Shown in pieces: positions 55,284 through 64,000 of a stretch of 64,000 nucleotides of DNA. The first letter of the stretch is position 1, and each line of letters begins with the position of its first letter. Made by a program: the position numbers and the translations under genes. The notes under the pieces were generated by a model, which was given only the letters and a program-made list of their open reading frames with translations, did not search any database and had not been told where the DNA came from. The DNA comes from an uncultured Aliivibrio sp. (GTDB lineage Bacteria > Pseudomonadota > Gammaproteobacteria > Enterobacterales > Vibrionaceae), in NCBI RefSeq assembly GCF_946479765.1, contig NZ_CAMLHO010000011.1, positions 17,977 to 81,976 on the forward strand, in the 5' to 3' direction.

Positions 55284-55313
55284 TAAAAAAGGATTAAGTT
55301 ATGCTTAATTCTT
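55284..55313 (-). terminator. Possible intrinsic terminator for sthA
   Basis: On the minus strand ATTAAG / CTTAAT hairpin (loop CATAA) followed by CCTTTTTT, nine bases past the sthA stop. The stem is AT-rich and weak. Confidence 0.45.
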
Positions 55314-55321
55314 GTTGTCAT

Positions 55322-56737
55322 TTAAAAGAGTCGGTTTAACCCATTTAAAGCGGCAACACGATAGGCTTCAGCCATTGTTGGATAGTTGAATGTAGTATTG
55401 ACAAAGTACTCAATACTATTTGCGTCGCCTTTTTGTTCCATAATAGCCTGACCGATATGAATGATTTCTGCTGCACGTTCACCAAAGCAATGTATCCCTA
55501 AAATTTCTTTGGTTTCGCGATGGAAAAGAATTTTCAAACTACCAATATCCATTCCTGCAATTTGAGCGCGAGCTAAATGTTTGAAAGATGCTCTTCCTAC
55601 TTCATAAGGTACTTTCGCTGCTGTTAATTCTTGTTCTGTTTTACCTACGGAACTGATTTCAGGAATGGTATAAATACCAGTAGGGATATGATCAATTAGT
55701 TGAGCTTCTGCTTTTCCTTTAGTAATCGCTTGAGCGGTAAAGCGGCCTTGATCATAAGCGGCACTTGCAAGGCTAGGATAACCAATAACATCACCAACGG
55801 CATAAATGTGATCAACTAGGGTTTGATAGCTACCATTTACCTTAAGCTGTCCACGAGAATCCGCTTCAAGATCAACTGCTGATAGGTTTAATTTGTCGGT
55901 ATTCCCCGTTCTGCCATTAGCAAATAAGATACAGTCGGCTTTCATTTTTTTACCAGATTCAAGGTGCATGACAATACCGTCATCACTGGCTTCAATCTTT
56001 TCAAAAGTTTCATCATTACGAGTAACGATACCACTATTCCAGAAATGGTAAGAGAGCGCGTCGGACATTTCATTGTCTAAGAATGAAAGTAAGCGATCAC
56101 GAGTATTTACAAGGTCAACTTTAACGCCTAATCCTCTAAAAATAGAGGCGTACTCACTGCCAATTACGCCTGCACCATAAATAATGATATGACGAGGGTC
56201 ATGTTGCAGAGAAAGGATAGAGTCGCTATCGTAAACTCTGCTATGGTTGAAGTTCACACCTTCTGGGCGGTAAGGGCGAGAACCTGTCGCGATAATAAAT
56301 TTATCCGCGGTATAAGTTTCAATAGAGCCATCTTTTGCTGTTACAGCAATGGTATTTTTTTCTACAAAACTGGCTTCCCCAAAAATTAATGAACATTGGT
56401 TACGATCATAAAATCCTTGTCGCATTCTCGTCTGTTTATCGATAACACTTTTCGCATGACCTAAAATATCCGAAAAAGTGGAGTGAATACTGGTATTATT
56501 TTTACAGTAAAGAGGGTTTGAGTTAAATTCAATAATACGGCTAACCGCGTGACGCAGTGCTTTGGATGGTATGGTTCCCCAGTGAGTGCAACCACCGCCA
56601 ACGCTTGGTTCTCTTTCAATAATAGCAACATTTAAGTTTGCTTTGGTGAGACCCATCGCTGCGCCTTCTCCCCCTGGGCCACTGCCTATTACAATGGCAT
56701 CAAAATGGGTTGAGTGTGTAGGGCTCGAGTTAGTCAT
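55322..56737 (-). CDS. sthA: Soluble pyridine nucleotide transhydrogenase
   Basis: FAD enzyme that moves electrons between NADPH and NADH in the cytosol. 471 residues. FAD motif [12 protein letters not shown]; the redox-loop region is [15 protein letters not shown], in which the second Cys of the lipoamide-dehydrogenase disulfide is replaced by Thr55, the hallmark of SthA. NAD(P) motif [14 protein letters not shown] and FAD motif [13 protein letters not shown] follow. It is divergent from fabR, the same arrangement as in E. coli. Confidence 0.96.
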   Translation of the reverse strand: MTNSSPTHSTHFDAIVIGSGPGGEGAAMGLTKANLNVAIIEREPSVGGGCTHWGTIPSKALRHAVSRIIEFNSNPLYCKNNTSIHSTFSDILGHAKSVIDKQTRMRQGFYDRNQCSLIFGEASFVEKNTIAVTAKDGSIETYTADKFIIATGSRPYRPEGVNFNHSRVYDSDSILSLQHDPRHIIIYGAGVIGSEYASIFRGLGVKVDLVNTRDRLLSFLDNEMSDALSYHFWNSGIVTRNDETFEKIEASDDGIVMHLESGKKMKADCILFANGRTGNTDKLNLSAVDLEADSRGQLKVNGSYQTLVDHIYAVGDVIGYPSLASAAYDQGRFTAQAITKGKAEAQLIDHIPTGIYTIPEISSVGKTEQELTAAKVPYEVGRASFKHLARAQIAGMDIGSLKILFHRETKEILGIHCFGERAAEIIHIGQAIMEQKGDANSIEYFVNTTFNYPTMAEAYRVAALNGLNRLF

Positions 56738-56974
56738 TATTATTAGCGCCTTATTATTATCAATCTCGCAACATTGCTAGTAAGTTATTTTAACCTTTTC
56801 ATTCGTTTGGTAAATCAAGTGAGTAAGATAGAGTGGAGAGGATCACGTTGTTTATGAAAATCTAGTTGTTTATGAATTTCATTATTTACATCGTTCAATA
56901 GACATCGATAATGTGAACTAGCGAAAAGTTTGTGATACTCATCTAATTAAATTGTGCAATATACGGTAAATAAT

Positions 56975-57652
56975 ATGTATCCTGAATTTGAAGCTGATGA
57001 TCTCAATGAAGTATCAGAAGTGAAGCGACCAGTAAGCACCAAAGGTGTAAGAGCACAGCAAAAAGAGAGAACGCGTCGAACGATTATTGATGCTGCTTTT
57101 TGCCTATTATGTGCCGAAAGAGGGTTTACGAGTTTAAGTCTACGTGAAGTGACGAGAGAAGCGGGTATTGCTCCGACTTCTTTTTATCGTCACTTTAAAG
57201 ATATGGACGAACTAGGATTAACCTTAGTAGATGAAGGTGGTTTGATTCTTCGTCAGCTAATGCGACAAGCTCGTCAACGAATTGTGGTTGAAGGTAGTGT
57301 GATCCGAACGTCAGTTGAAACCTTTATGGAATTTATTGAAGGTAGCCCAAACGTATTCCGGCTGTTATTACGTGAGCGTTCAGGTACGTCGCCTGCATTT
57401 AGAGCAGCTGTAGCAAGAGAGATCCAACATTTTGTTGCGGAACTAACGGAGTATTTGATTGCCACAACAGGTGTTGCTCGTGAAGAAGCGTCTGTTCAAG
57501 CTGAAGCATCAGTCACGCTAGTATTTAGCTCTGGAGCAGAAGCGTTAGATCTTGACAATCCTCATAGAGAAGAGCTTTCGCGACGATTGATATTTCAATT
57601 ACGCATGTTATCTAAAGGTGCTTATTGGTATCGGAAAGAAAATGAAAAATAG
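56975..57652 (+). CDS. fabR: TetR-family repressor of unsaturated fatty acid synthesis FabR
   Basis: Repressor that senses unsaturated acyl chains and controls fabA and fabB. 225 residues from ATG 56975; a GTG at 56954 is equally possible and neither start has a strong ribosome site. The helix-turn-helix is [19 protein letters not shown], preceded by [19 protein letters not shown], both characteristic of FabR. The 30-residue N-terminal extension before GVRAQQ varies between species. yijD follows closely, as in E. coli. Confidence 0.93.
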   Translation: MYPEFEADDLNEVSEVKRPVSTKGVRAQQKERTRRTIIDAAFCLLCAERGFTSLSLREVTREAGIAPTSFYRHFKDMDELGLTLVDEGGLILRQLMRQARQRIVVEGSVIRTSVETFMEFIEGSPNVFRLLLRERSGTSPAFRAAVAREIQHFVAELTEYLIATTGVAREEASVQAEASVTLVFSSGAEALDLDNPHREELSRRLIFQLRMLSKGAYWYRKENEK

Positions 57653-57703
57653 AATTTAGATGCATTGATCACAGTGAATCAATGTCTATACGAGGTAATG
57701 AAC

Positions 57704-58078
57704 ATGACACATGAAAATAGTAGAAATGAACGAAAAACATTAGCGCTATCCGTGGTGACAGGTCTTTGTTTGAATGCTGTGTGGGTTGGTTTTACGGTAA
57801 CAGAAGTCGCATTTTCAATTTTTCCAATTATAGCATTGGTTCTAGCGGCTCAAGGTTTATACCAAGAATATTTACGTCAGCCGGAAAGTGAAGAGACGTC
57901 TTTGGTTGCTATTGCGTGTTTTTTTGTTGGCTTATTTGGACATTCAGCCTTCGTAAAAGCCCAGTATCCTGAAATAGGCTCAAATTTATTCTCAATTATG
58001 GTGGCATTAGGATTATTACTTTGGATTGGCGTAAAAATGGATTTGTTGAAGAAGAAAAAAGAAACGACAGAAGTGTAG
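57704..58078 (+). CDS. yijD: YijD family inner-membrane protein (DUF1422)
   Basis: 124 residues from ATG 57704, which follows GAGG with nine-base spacing; ATG 57698 is closer than usual. Four hydrophobic segments are seen (LALSVVTGLCLNAVWVGF; IFPIIALVLAAQGLY; LVAIACFFVGLFGHSAF; LFSIMVALGLLLWIGVKMD). The motif AQYPEIGSNLFSIM corresponds to the conserved YijD segment. Probable operon with fabR. Function unknown. Confidence 0.92.
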   Translation: MTHENSRNERKTLALSVVTGLCLNAVWVGFTVTEVAFSIFPIIALVLAAQGLYQEYLRQPESEETSLVAIACFFVGLFGHSAFVKAQYPEIGSNLFSIMVALGLLLWIGVKMDLLKKKKETTEV

Positions 58079-58130
58079 TGATTCATGTGTAAAATTAATA
58101 TAGAAAATAATTAGCTTTCGTTTTCAACAG

Positions 58131-58165
58131 AGAAAGGCTCAGAGTTTAATATTCTGAGCCTTTTT
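58131..58165. terminator. Bidirectional intrinsic terminator
   Basis: AAAGGCTCAGA / TCTGAGCCTTTTT hairpin between the convergent yijD and trmA genes. Confidence 0.85.
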
Positions 58166-58182
58166 AGTCTGTTTTTTAGCTA

Positions 58183-59289
58183 TTATTTTCTTTCTAAGAA
58201 AACGCCAGTTTCCATATGGTGTGTATATGGAAATTGGTCAAAAAGAGCAAAACGAGTAATGTTATGCGTTTTACCTAAAATTTCTAAGTTTTCTTTTAGT
58301 GTTTCAGGATTACAAGAAATATACATAATACGTTCATAGCCTTGCACCATTTTACAAGTACCTTCATCCATTCCTGAACGAGGTGGATCGACAAAAATGG
58401 TATTACAGTTATAACTCTTCAAATCTACATTTTGATCTTTTAAACGTCTAAATTCTCGTTTACCTTCCATTGCATCAGTAAAGTCTTCAGCGGACATGCG
58501 AACAATTTGTACATTATCGATATTATTTACAGCAATATTATATTGAGCTGATTCTACAGAAGGCTTTGCAAGTTCAGTCGCTAAGACACGATCAAAGTTT
58601 TTAGCTAACGCTAAAGAGAAATTACCATTACCACAGTAAAGCTCTAGTAAATCCCCTTGGCTGTTTTGAGTACAATCTACAGCCCATTCCAACATTTTTT
58701 GAGCAACAATACCGTTAGGTTGTGTAAAGCTGTTTTCAACTTGCTTATAAGTCAAAATATCATCATTTACTTTCATTTTTTCAATAACAAATTCTTGGTC
58801 TAGAACAATCTTCATTTTACGAGCGCGACCAATAAGGTTTAAATTAAACCCTTCATTATTCAAACGTTGTTTTAACGCTGCGGCCTCTTCTTTCCAAGCA
58901 TCATCTAATTGACGGTGATAAAGCATTGAAACTAAGATCTCACCACTTAATGTTGATAAGAAATCTACTTGGAACATTTTATAACGCAGCGTTTTACTTT
59001 CTTTAACTGCTTCTGCAAGTAGTGGCATTAAGTCGTTAATAAGACGAGTTGCAGGTAAGAAGTAATCTACACGGTATTTCTCTTTTGTTTTTTGATCGAA
59101 CATGACGTAATACATATCGTCACCTTCATGCCAAATTCGAAACTCTGCACGCATACGATAGTTTTCAGCAGGAGAAGAAAAAACTTCCAATTCTGGAACG
59201 TCAAATTCAGAAAATAAAGCAGACAGTGTTTCTGCTTTTTCATCTAACTGTACTTGATAATTTTCTGGGTTCATGACGGATTGTGTCAT
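58183..59289 (-). CDS. trmA: tRNA (uracil54-C5)-methyltransferase
   Basis: Makes ribothymidine at position 54 of tRNA with SAM. 368 residues. SAM motif [16 protein letters not shown]; catalytic motif [13 protein letters not shown]; nucleophilic cysteine in [14 protein letters not shown]; general base Glu in [10 protein letters not shown] at the C-terminus. GAGG precedes the ATG. Divergent from btuB with the cobalamin riboswitch in the 415-base gap; trmA and btuB are also neighbours in E. coli. Confidence 0.97.
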   Translation of the reverse strand: MTQSVMNPENYQVQLDEKAETLSALFSEFDVPELEVFSSPAENYRMRAEFRIWHEGDDMYYVMFDQKTKEKYRVDYFLPATRLINDLMPLLAEAVKESKTLRYKMFQVDFLSTLSGEILVSMLYHRQLDDAWKEEAAALKQRLNNEGFNLNLIGRARKMKIVLDQEFVIEKMKVNDDILTYKQVENSFTQPNGIVAQKMLEWAVDCTQNSQGDLLELYCGNGNFSLALAKNFDRVLATELAKPSVESAQYNIAVNNIDNVQIVRMSAEDFTDAMEGKREFRRLKDQNVDLKSYNCNTIFVDPPRSGMDEGTCKMVQGYERIMYISCNPETLKENLEILGKTHNITRFALFDQFPYTHHMETGVFLERK

Positions 59290-59447
59290 TGTTTTGCCTC
59301 ACGCTGCTCAAAATAAGAGCGCCGATTTTATGCGATAGAGATCTGTTGTCCAGTATTTGTGTGTGATTGGTCGAAACTAATTGGATTTGTGCTGTGATAT
59401 TAAGCGCATAAACCTAGACAAATATAATGTACGCCATTACTATTCCG

Positions 59448-59651
59448 GCCATGTTGGTGCGCTATTTTCATATTTGATAATAGCCTGAAAAGGGAATCTG
59501 GTGAAAATCCAGAACTGACGCGCAGCGGTAAGAGAGAACGAAGGTACAGCATTATTCACACTGTTGTTTTTCTATATGGATCTATATAGATATAAATGAT
59601 GGGAAGTGAGTACCGTAGGCTAACTGCTCTCAAGTCCGAATACCTGCCAGC
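59448..59651 (+). ncRNA. Cobalamin (adenosylcobalamin-type) riboswitch of btuB
   Basis: Leader RNA element controlling btuB. The core begins near GTTGGTGCGCT and contains the conserved GCCTGAAAAGGGAATCTGG, CGCGCAGCGGTAA segment and the B12-box AGTCCGAATACCTGCCAG at 59632-59650. A variable arm with an AT-rich hairpin (around 59575-59600) is inserted between. Downstream, AGCAAT (59649-59654) and ATTGCT (about 59673) could form a helix in the expression platform near the btuB ribosome site. In other bacteria B12 binding lowers btuB expression. Confidence 0.92.
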
Positions 59652-59705
59652 AATAAGTAATGCATCACGCATTGCTATATGGACTTAACGCGATTTTAGG
59701 AAACA

Positions 59706-61532
59706 ATGGAAATGAAAAAAACTGCCCTTGCGACTGCAATAGTGTCGCTGCTTTCTCACGCCTATACTTCCCCTGTATTTGCACAAAACACCACAACTGA
59801 AACTGATGAGACTATGGTTGTCACTGCTAATCGATTTGAGCAGTCGGAGTCATCAATATTAGCATCCGTTAGTGTTGTAACAAAAGAAGAAATTGAACTA
59901 CTTCAAGCAAAAACGTTAACTGAGGTTCTTAGATATATCCCGGGAATTCAGGTTGGAGAAAGCGGAGGCCCCGCGAATACGACATCTGTTTTTTTGCGCG
60001 GTAGTGAAAGCAACCATACATTAGTACTTCTTAATGGTATGAAAATTAATAATGCATCTTCGGGAGGTTTTGATTTCTCTATTATTCCTATAGAGACAAT
60101 TGAGCAAGTTGAAGTAATCAGAGGTCCTAGAGCTGCGGTTTATGGTGCGGATGCTATTGGTGGCGTAATTAATTTAATCACAAAAACTGAAAGTAAAGAA
60201 AGTTTCCATCAAATAAAAACAACTGTAGGTAGCGACGCATACTATCAAACGTCTTGGCAGTCCAAAGGGCAACTTAATGATGATACGTATGGTAGCTTTT
60301 TAGTTAATTATAAAGAAAGTGATGGATATAATATAAAAGAGGGTACTAGCTCTGACTCTGATAGTGAGTATGGTTATGAATCAAAAGACTTTATAGCATC
60401 TATTGATCATAGGTTTACAGATGTTTTATCTATAAATTTTGATGTGTTTTATGTAGATAGCCTAAGTGATTATGATAAATATGGATCTTTTTCAAAGCAA
60501 GATTCAGAATTTTTCCAATTTAATACAGAACTAAATTATATTAATGATAATTATTCAAGTGTGGTTAATTTAGCTAAATCTATACAAGAGAATAATTCAT
60601 ACCCAGAAAGTAATTCATCTTTAAACTCTATTTTTAAAACAGATAGATCTACCTTTAATTGGTTAAATAGCTACCAATATACGAGTAACTTGGTGATCAA
60701 TGCAGGTTTAGATTTTACTAATGAAGATGTATCAAGTGGTACGACTGATTACACAAAGAAAGATAGAACAAATAAAGCTGTTTTTGTTACTACAACTGCT
60801 GATATTAATGATTTTACTCTTGATGGTAGTTTCCGTTTTGATAAAGATAGTGGGTTTGGAGATTTTACTACATGGTCAGCAGCGCTAGCTTATGCGTTCA
60901 ATAATCATTTGAAAACGTATGCTAGCTATGGAACAGCTTTTAAAGCCCCTTCATTTTATGATTTATATGATCCTAATAGGGGTAATCCTGAGTTAGACGC
61001 AGAGGAATCAAATTCAGCAGAAATTGGACTAATCGGTCAATTCGATGTGATGAATTGGCGCTTGAGTATATTTAACTCTGATATTAAAGATATGATTGTT
61101 TATTATGAGCATTTGAACTGGGCTCCAATAAATACTGATGCAGAGATCAAAGGTGTTGAATTTGAGGGTGATTTTACTACGTGGTTCATTGACCATCATA
61201 TTAGCTTAGCTCTAATGGATCCTAAAGATTCAGAGGGAAAACAGCTTGCACGTCGCGCAAAAGAGACGGGTTCTTGGATAGGCACTTTGGTTCAAGATGA
61301 GTGGGATACTTCATTGGGAATGACTTATCAAGGTGATCGTTATTCTGACTATAGTAACAATGATAAATTAGATGCTTATATGTTGTGGAACCTATCTGCA
61401 AATTATTATGTAACATCAAAGATGACAATATCAGGAAAAGTAAATAATTTATTTAATGAAGAATATCAAACGGCTTTGGATTACGTAACTCAAGAGCGTA
61501 GTTATTATTTAAGTGCTTCATATATTTTTTAA
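59706..61532 (+). CDS. btuB: TonB-dependent vitamin B12 transporter BtuB
   Basis: Outer-membrane receptor for cobalamins. 608 residues: signal peptide to about residue 26 (SPVFA-QN), TonB box DETMVVTANRFEQ near residues 34-46, plug domain with IPGIQVGESGGPANTTSVFL and GPRAAVYGADAIGGVINLIT, and a beta-barrel ending in LSASYIF with the C-terminal Phe typical of outer-membrane proteins. GGA precedes the ATG. Regulated by the riboswitch upstream. A terminator follows at 61541-61566. Confidence 0.95.
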   Translation: MEMKKTALATAIVSLLSHAYTSPVFAQNTTTETDETMVVTANRFEQSESSILASVSVVTKEEIELLQAKTLTEVLRYIPGIQVGESGGPANTTSVFLRGSESNHTLVLLNGMKINNASSGGFDFSIIPIETIEQVEVIRGPRAAVYGADAIGGVINLITKTESKESFHQIKTTVGSDAYYQTSWQSKGQLNDDTYGSFLVNYKESDGYNIKEGTSSDSDSEYGYESKDFIASIDHRFTDVLSINFDVFYVDSLSDYDKYGSFSKQDSEFFQFNTELNYINDNYSSVVNLAKSIQENNSYPESNSSLNSIFKTDRSTFNWLNSYQYTSNLVINAGLDFTNEDVSSGTTDYTKKDRTNKAVFVTTTADINDFTLDGSFRFDKDSGFGDFTTWSAALAYAFNNHLKTYASYGTAFKAPSFYDLYDPNRGNPELDAEESNSAEIGLIGQFDVMNWRLSIFNSDIKDMIVYYEHLNWAPINTDAEIKGVEFEGDFTTWFIDHHISLALMDPKDSEGKQLARRAKETGSWIGTLVQDEWDTSLGMTYQGDRYSDYSNNDKLDAYMLWNLSANYYVTSKMTISGKVNNLFNEEYQTALDYVTQERSYYLSASYIF

Positions 61533-61540
61533 TTTTATCC

Positions 61541-61566
61541 AAACCGCCATTATCGGCGGTTTTTTC
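61541..61566 (+). terminator. Intrinsic terminator after btuB
   Basis: AAACCGCC / GGCGGTTT hairpin with an ATTATC-type loop and a T-run, directly downstream of the btuB stop. Confidence 0.85.
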
Positions 61567-61581
61567 TTTTCTGAGGTTTAC

Positions 61582-62253
61582 ATGAAAAAGAAAGTCATCA
61601 TCAGTTGGTCTTCTGGTAAAGATTCAACACTCACTCTTATCCGTCTACTTCAAAATCCTGATTATGAGGTTGTTGCTTTATACACCACACACGTAGCCAA
61701 TGAAGTCCCTTTTCAAGTTACTCCTATTTCTGTAGTCCACATGCAAGCTGACTTGGCTGGGCTGCCTTTAATTACGATTGAATTGCCTACCGTGTTCCCT
61801 GCCAATAATGAATACCAAAATTTAGTCGTAACTGGTTTAAAGGTATGTGGAATTGAGTTTGATGCAGTAGCCTTTGGCGATATGTTTTGTAATGGCATTG
61901 TCGAATACCGTAAAAGCTATATAGAAGCAGCCGGTTGGGAGTGTGTTTTTCCATTGGTAGGACAATCAAGTCGTGAGCTAGCAGAAGAAATCATTAGCTG
62001 TGGAATTAAAACCATCCTTGTTACAACGGATGGAACTCAGTTAGATAATCAATTCTGTGGTCAAGAATACACAATGCAGCTGCTTTCTGAGTTACCAGTG
62101 CAAGTTGATCCATGCGGAGAAGATGGGGAGTTTCATACATTAGTAATAGAGGCTCCTTGTTTTCGTGGCTCTATAGCGTTATCTGATATAAGAGTTGATG
62201 AACAAGAGCGATTTACTCATTTGCGCTATCAGGCTTCTGTTTTACAAAAATAG
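61582..62253 (+). CDS. Dph6-related ATP pyrophosphatase-like protein
   Basis: 223 residues from ATG 61582 behind GAGG; the longer frame to 61513 overlaps the btuB terminator. The ATP-pyrophosphatase P-loop ISWSSGKDSTL begins the protein and the C-terminal CGEDGEFHTLVIEAPCF matches the conserved segment of the Dph6/diphthine-ammonia ligase superfamily. Bacteria lack diphthamide, so this is an uncharacterised relative, often annotated adenosine nucleotide hydrolase. It follows btuB after 49 bases; partial readthrough past the terminator would place it under B12 control. An association with cobalamin use is an inference. Confidence 0.8.
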   Translation: MKKKVIISWSSGKDSTLTLIRLLQNPDYEVVALYTTHVANEVPFQVTPISVVHMQADLAGLPLITIELPTVFPANNEYQNLVVTGLKVCGIEFDAVAFGDMFCNGIVEYRKSYIEAAGWECVFPLVGQSSRELAEEIISCGIKTILVTTDGTQLDNQFCGQEYTMQLLSELPVQVDPCGEDGEFHTLVIEAPCFRGSIALSDIRVDEQERFTHLRYQASVLQK

Positions 62254-62316
62254 CATTAACGGTATGATTAGAACCTCAATCTTCATATCGACTTTAAAGA
62301 GTCTGTGGTTTCAGTT

Positions 62317-63105
62317 ATGCCAAAACATATTTTAATTTTTGATTCAGGTATCGGTGGGTTATCTGTATATAAAGAGATTCAATACCAACTACCTTTAGTA
62401 AAGTACATTTATGCTTTTGATAATGCAGGGTTCCCGTATGGCGAACTTACTGAATCGGTATTAATAGAACGTACTACACATATCATTTCTCAGATTTGTG
62501 CAAAATTTACGATTGATATAGTTGTGATAGCTTGTAATACCGCCAGTACTATTGTGTTACCAACGCTTAGAGATAAATTATCAATTCCTGTTGTTGGTGT
62601 TGTTCCTGCTATAAAACCTGCAGCTCTTGTGTCAACTAAAATTGGTCTTCTTGCTACTCCTGCAACTGTAAAACGAAGCTACACTTATGATTTGATTAAA
62701 TCATTTGCTCCAATTTCTGACGTTCAGTTATTAGGGTCTACGAGATTAGTTGAAATGGCAGAAGAGAAAATGATAGGTATAGATGTCGACCTTGAAGAGT
62801 TAAAAGCTATTCTAGCTCCTTGGCACAGTAAGGTTGATACGATTGTTCTTGGTTGTACTCATTTTCCATTTTTGAGAAATGAAATTAAAAAAGTACTAAG
62901 TGATGATGTTTTACTTATTGATTCAGGGGAAGCGATAGCAAGAAGAGTAAAACAATTATTAGGAGATTATAAAGAGGAAGGAAAAGATATGATAAAAGGA
63001 GAGGTGTTTTGTAGTGCCTCAACAAAAAATGAAGAGGCACTTAATAAAACATTTCAAGAACTAGGATTTAGTCCTCTTCAATATTTGGGTTACCCGAAGT
63101 TTTAG
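62317..63105 (+). CDS. murI: Glutamate racemase
   Basis: Makes D-glutamate for peptidoglycan. 262 residues from ATG 62317; a GTG at 62305 would add four residues, and the ribosome site is poor for both. The two catalytic cysteines are Cys73 in IACNTASTIV and Cys180 in LGCTHFPFL; FDSGIGGLSV forms the substrate loop. Location before an rRNA operon is common in gammaproteobacteria. Its 3' end overlaps the RRM gene on the other strand by 38 bases. Confidence 0.95.
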   Translation: MPKHILIFDSGIGGLSVYKEIQYQLPLVKYIYAFDNAGFPYGELTESVLIERTTHIISQICAKFTIDIVVIACNTASTIVLPTLRDKLSIPVVGVVPAIKPAALVSTKIGLLATPATVKRSYTYDLIKSFAPISDVQLLGSTRLVEMAEEKMIGIDVDLEELKAILAPWHSKVDTIVLGCTHFPFLRNEIKKVLSDDVLLIDSGEAIARRVKQLLGDYKEEGKDMIKGEVFCSASTKNEEALNKTFQELGFSPLQYLGYPKF

Positions 63106-63547
63106 GATCATTCGCAATACGCACTTTAAGTGTACGCTGATCAAATTCGTTATTGTTTAAGTTTTCGATAACGTTATCCGTATCTTTGCTTGCAACAACA
63201 ACAAAACCAAAGCCTCTTCTTTTACCTGTTCGCTTATCTTTCATTAGGCGAACGGCAAATACATCACCGAATTCAGCAAATAAGTCCTTTACATCTGATT
63301 CATTTGCACGGTAAGGCAGATTACCAACATAAAGAGTTGTACTTGCTTGATCTGTAGTTTGAGTATCATCAACAGAAGTATTAGTACTTGTCTTAGTTGG
63401 TGCTTTATTAATAGTTAATAGTGTAAAACCTGTAATTACTGCGCCGAAAGCGAAAGCAAAAGCGGGAGATACCGGAAAGAACGAGATTGCACCTGCACCT
63501 AGTGCAGCAATAGCAACGATAATTATATTTGAGTTAGTAGATTTCAT
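63068..63547 (-). CDS. Membrane-anchored RRM RNA-binding protein
   Basis: 159 residues. The first 47 residues hold two hydrophobic stretches (NIIIVAIAALGAGAISFF and FAFAFGAVITGFTLLTI), then a Thr/Asp-rich linker, then an RRM fold with RNP2 LYVGNLPY and RNP1 RRGFGFVVV, and a short acidic tail ending in NIEED. The RRM is intact. A single RRM fused to membrane segments is unusual. It is transcribed away from the rRNA operon and converges with murI. A ribosome site is not obvious. RNA targets are unknown. Confidence 0.88.
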   Translation of the reverse strand: MKSTNSNIIIVAIAALGAGAISFFPVSPAFAFAFGAVITGFTLLTINKAPTKTSTNTSVDDTQTTDQASTTLYVGNLPYRANESDVKDLFAEFGDVFAVRLMKDKRTGKRRGFGFVVVASKDTDNVIENLNNNEFDQRTLKVRIANDPKTSGNPNIEED

Positions 63548-63733
63548 GATTAGTAATGTCTAATAAAATAAATGGAAAATGATGAGTTAACAATAAAATC
63601 ACATTGATACTACTTATATTATTTATCAATTGCCAACTAATTAAGTCATTGTTCATTTCTTGTAGGGGTTTTGTGTGAAAAAAAGTGATCTGTGTAGAAA
63701 ATAATCACTTGGATTATATTGTTTAAAAAATGC

Positions 63734-63761
63734 TTGCGAATAACTTTGATAGCCCTATAAT
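63734..63761 (+). promoter_or_regulatory. rRNA operon promoter P1
   Basis: TTGCGA at 63734-63739, a 16-base spacer and TATAAT at 63756-63761, followed by the GC-rich discriminator GCGCCTCG typical of stringently controlled promoters. AT-rich DNA upstream could serve as an UP element with Fis sites. Confidence 0.85.
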
Positions 63762-63844
63762 GCGCCTCGTTCCCAAGAGAAAGCGAAAGCAAAAACGATT
63801 GAGAACTTAAGTTTTGAAGTGTTTGAATTAATTTCAAATAAGAC

Positions 63845-63872
63845 TTGACTTAAAAGTCTGGCTCGGTATTAT
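63845..63872 (+). promoter_or_regulatory. rRNA operon promoter P2
   Basis: TTGACT at 63845-63850, a 16-base spacer and TATTAT at 63867-63872, then ACGCAGCC. About 111 bases downstream of P1, as in the tandem promoters of E. coli rrn operons. Confidence 0.8.
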
Positions 63873-63920
63873 ACGCAGCCTGAAACGACGAAGCTGAGAA
63901 GCTAAGTAGTTGAAAGACAA

Positions 63921-63932
63921 CGCTCTTTAACA
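63921..63932 (+). promoter_or_regulatory. boxA antitermination site in the rRNA leader
   Basis: CGCTCTTTAACA matches the rrn boxA TGCTCTTTAACA at 11 of 12 positions. It directs assembly of Nus factors on rRNA transcripts. The 16S gene itself starts beyond position 64000. Confidence 0.9.
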
Positions 63933-64000
63933 ATTTAACCAAATCAATCTGTGTGGGCACTTGTGAGTTGATAATCACTAGTTTGCATTTACTTTTCGGA

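Noticed and set aside
63646..63837. 63-codon minus-strand frame in the rRNA promoter region
   Set aside because: It lies across rRNA promoter P1 and has no ribosome site or family match.

Overview
The window looks like chromosome 1 of a marine gammaproteobacterium of the Vibrionaceae, most likely Aliivibrio (A. fischeri group). The basis is the AT-rich composition, protein sequences close to Vibrio and E. coli forms, the uninterrupted type II secretion operon between hslR and nudE, and an rRNA operon leader after murI. The genus is inferred from gene content and was not checked against a database. Nearly everything is vertically inherited core genome. I see no prophage, insertion sequence, CRISPR array, integron or tRNA gene.

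Layout. 1-5.4 kb: 3' part of a BCCT transporter, an exonuclease plus CBS/DUF294 gene pair, a decayed gene and two small unknown proteins. 5.4-14.5 kb: gorA and rlmJ facing prlC, a large hairpin, then cyaY divergent from lptM-lysA-dapF-DUF484-xerC. 14.5-23.6 kb: yigL-pldB, an EAL-HDOD protein, an AsmA-like protein, pckA and hslR-hslO. 23.8-36.6 kb: gspCDEFGHIJKLMN for type II secretion, followed closely by nudE and cysQ. 36.7-43.3 kb: nfuA, recG with a DUF2500 gene, a HEPN-type membrane protein, an unannotated 26-residue membrane peptide, a YecH protein, yhgN and rsmD-yhhL. 43.3-48.9 kb: ftsY-ftsE-ftsX, rpoH, then glpE-glpG. 48.9-55.2 kb: a FliL-like secreted protein, ubiC-ubiA, plsB divergent from lexA, and a Fur-box-linked methyltransferase. 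55.3-64 kb: sthA, fabR-yijD, trmA, a cobalamin riboswitch with btuB, an ATP-pyrophosphatase-like gene, murI, a membrane-anchored RRM protein, and tandem rRNA promoters with boxA reaching the right edge. The 16S gene lies outside.

Readable regulation includes two LexA boxes before lexA, a 16/19 Fur box, an IscR type-1-like site before nfuA, a DnaA box before rpoH, a possible sigma-32 promoter before hslR, the B12 riboswitch, and about eighteen intrinsic terminators, many shared by convergent genes.

The most unusual stretch is 47.4-47.7 kb between rpoH and glpE. It holds six DnaA-box-like 9-mers, two of them perfect, and closely spaced GATC sites, far from the usual mnmG/mioC origin context. 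It could be a DnaA titration, reactivation or regulatory locus. Other points of interest are the 26-residue peptide gene, the orphan HEPN-type membrane protein, the Dph6-like gene behind riboswitch-controlled btuB, and the RRM protein.
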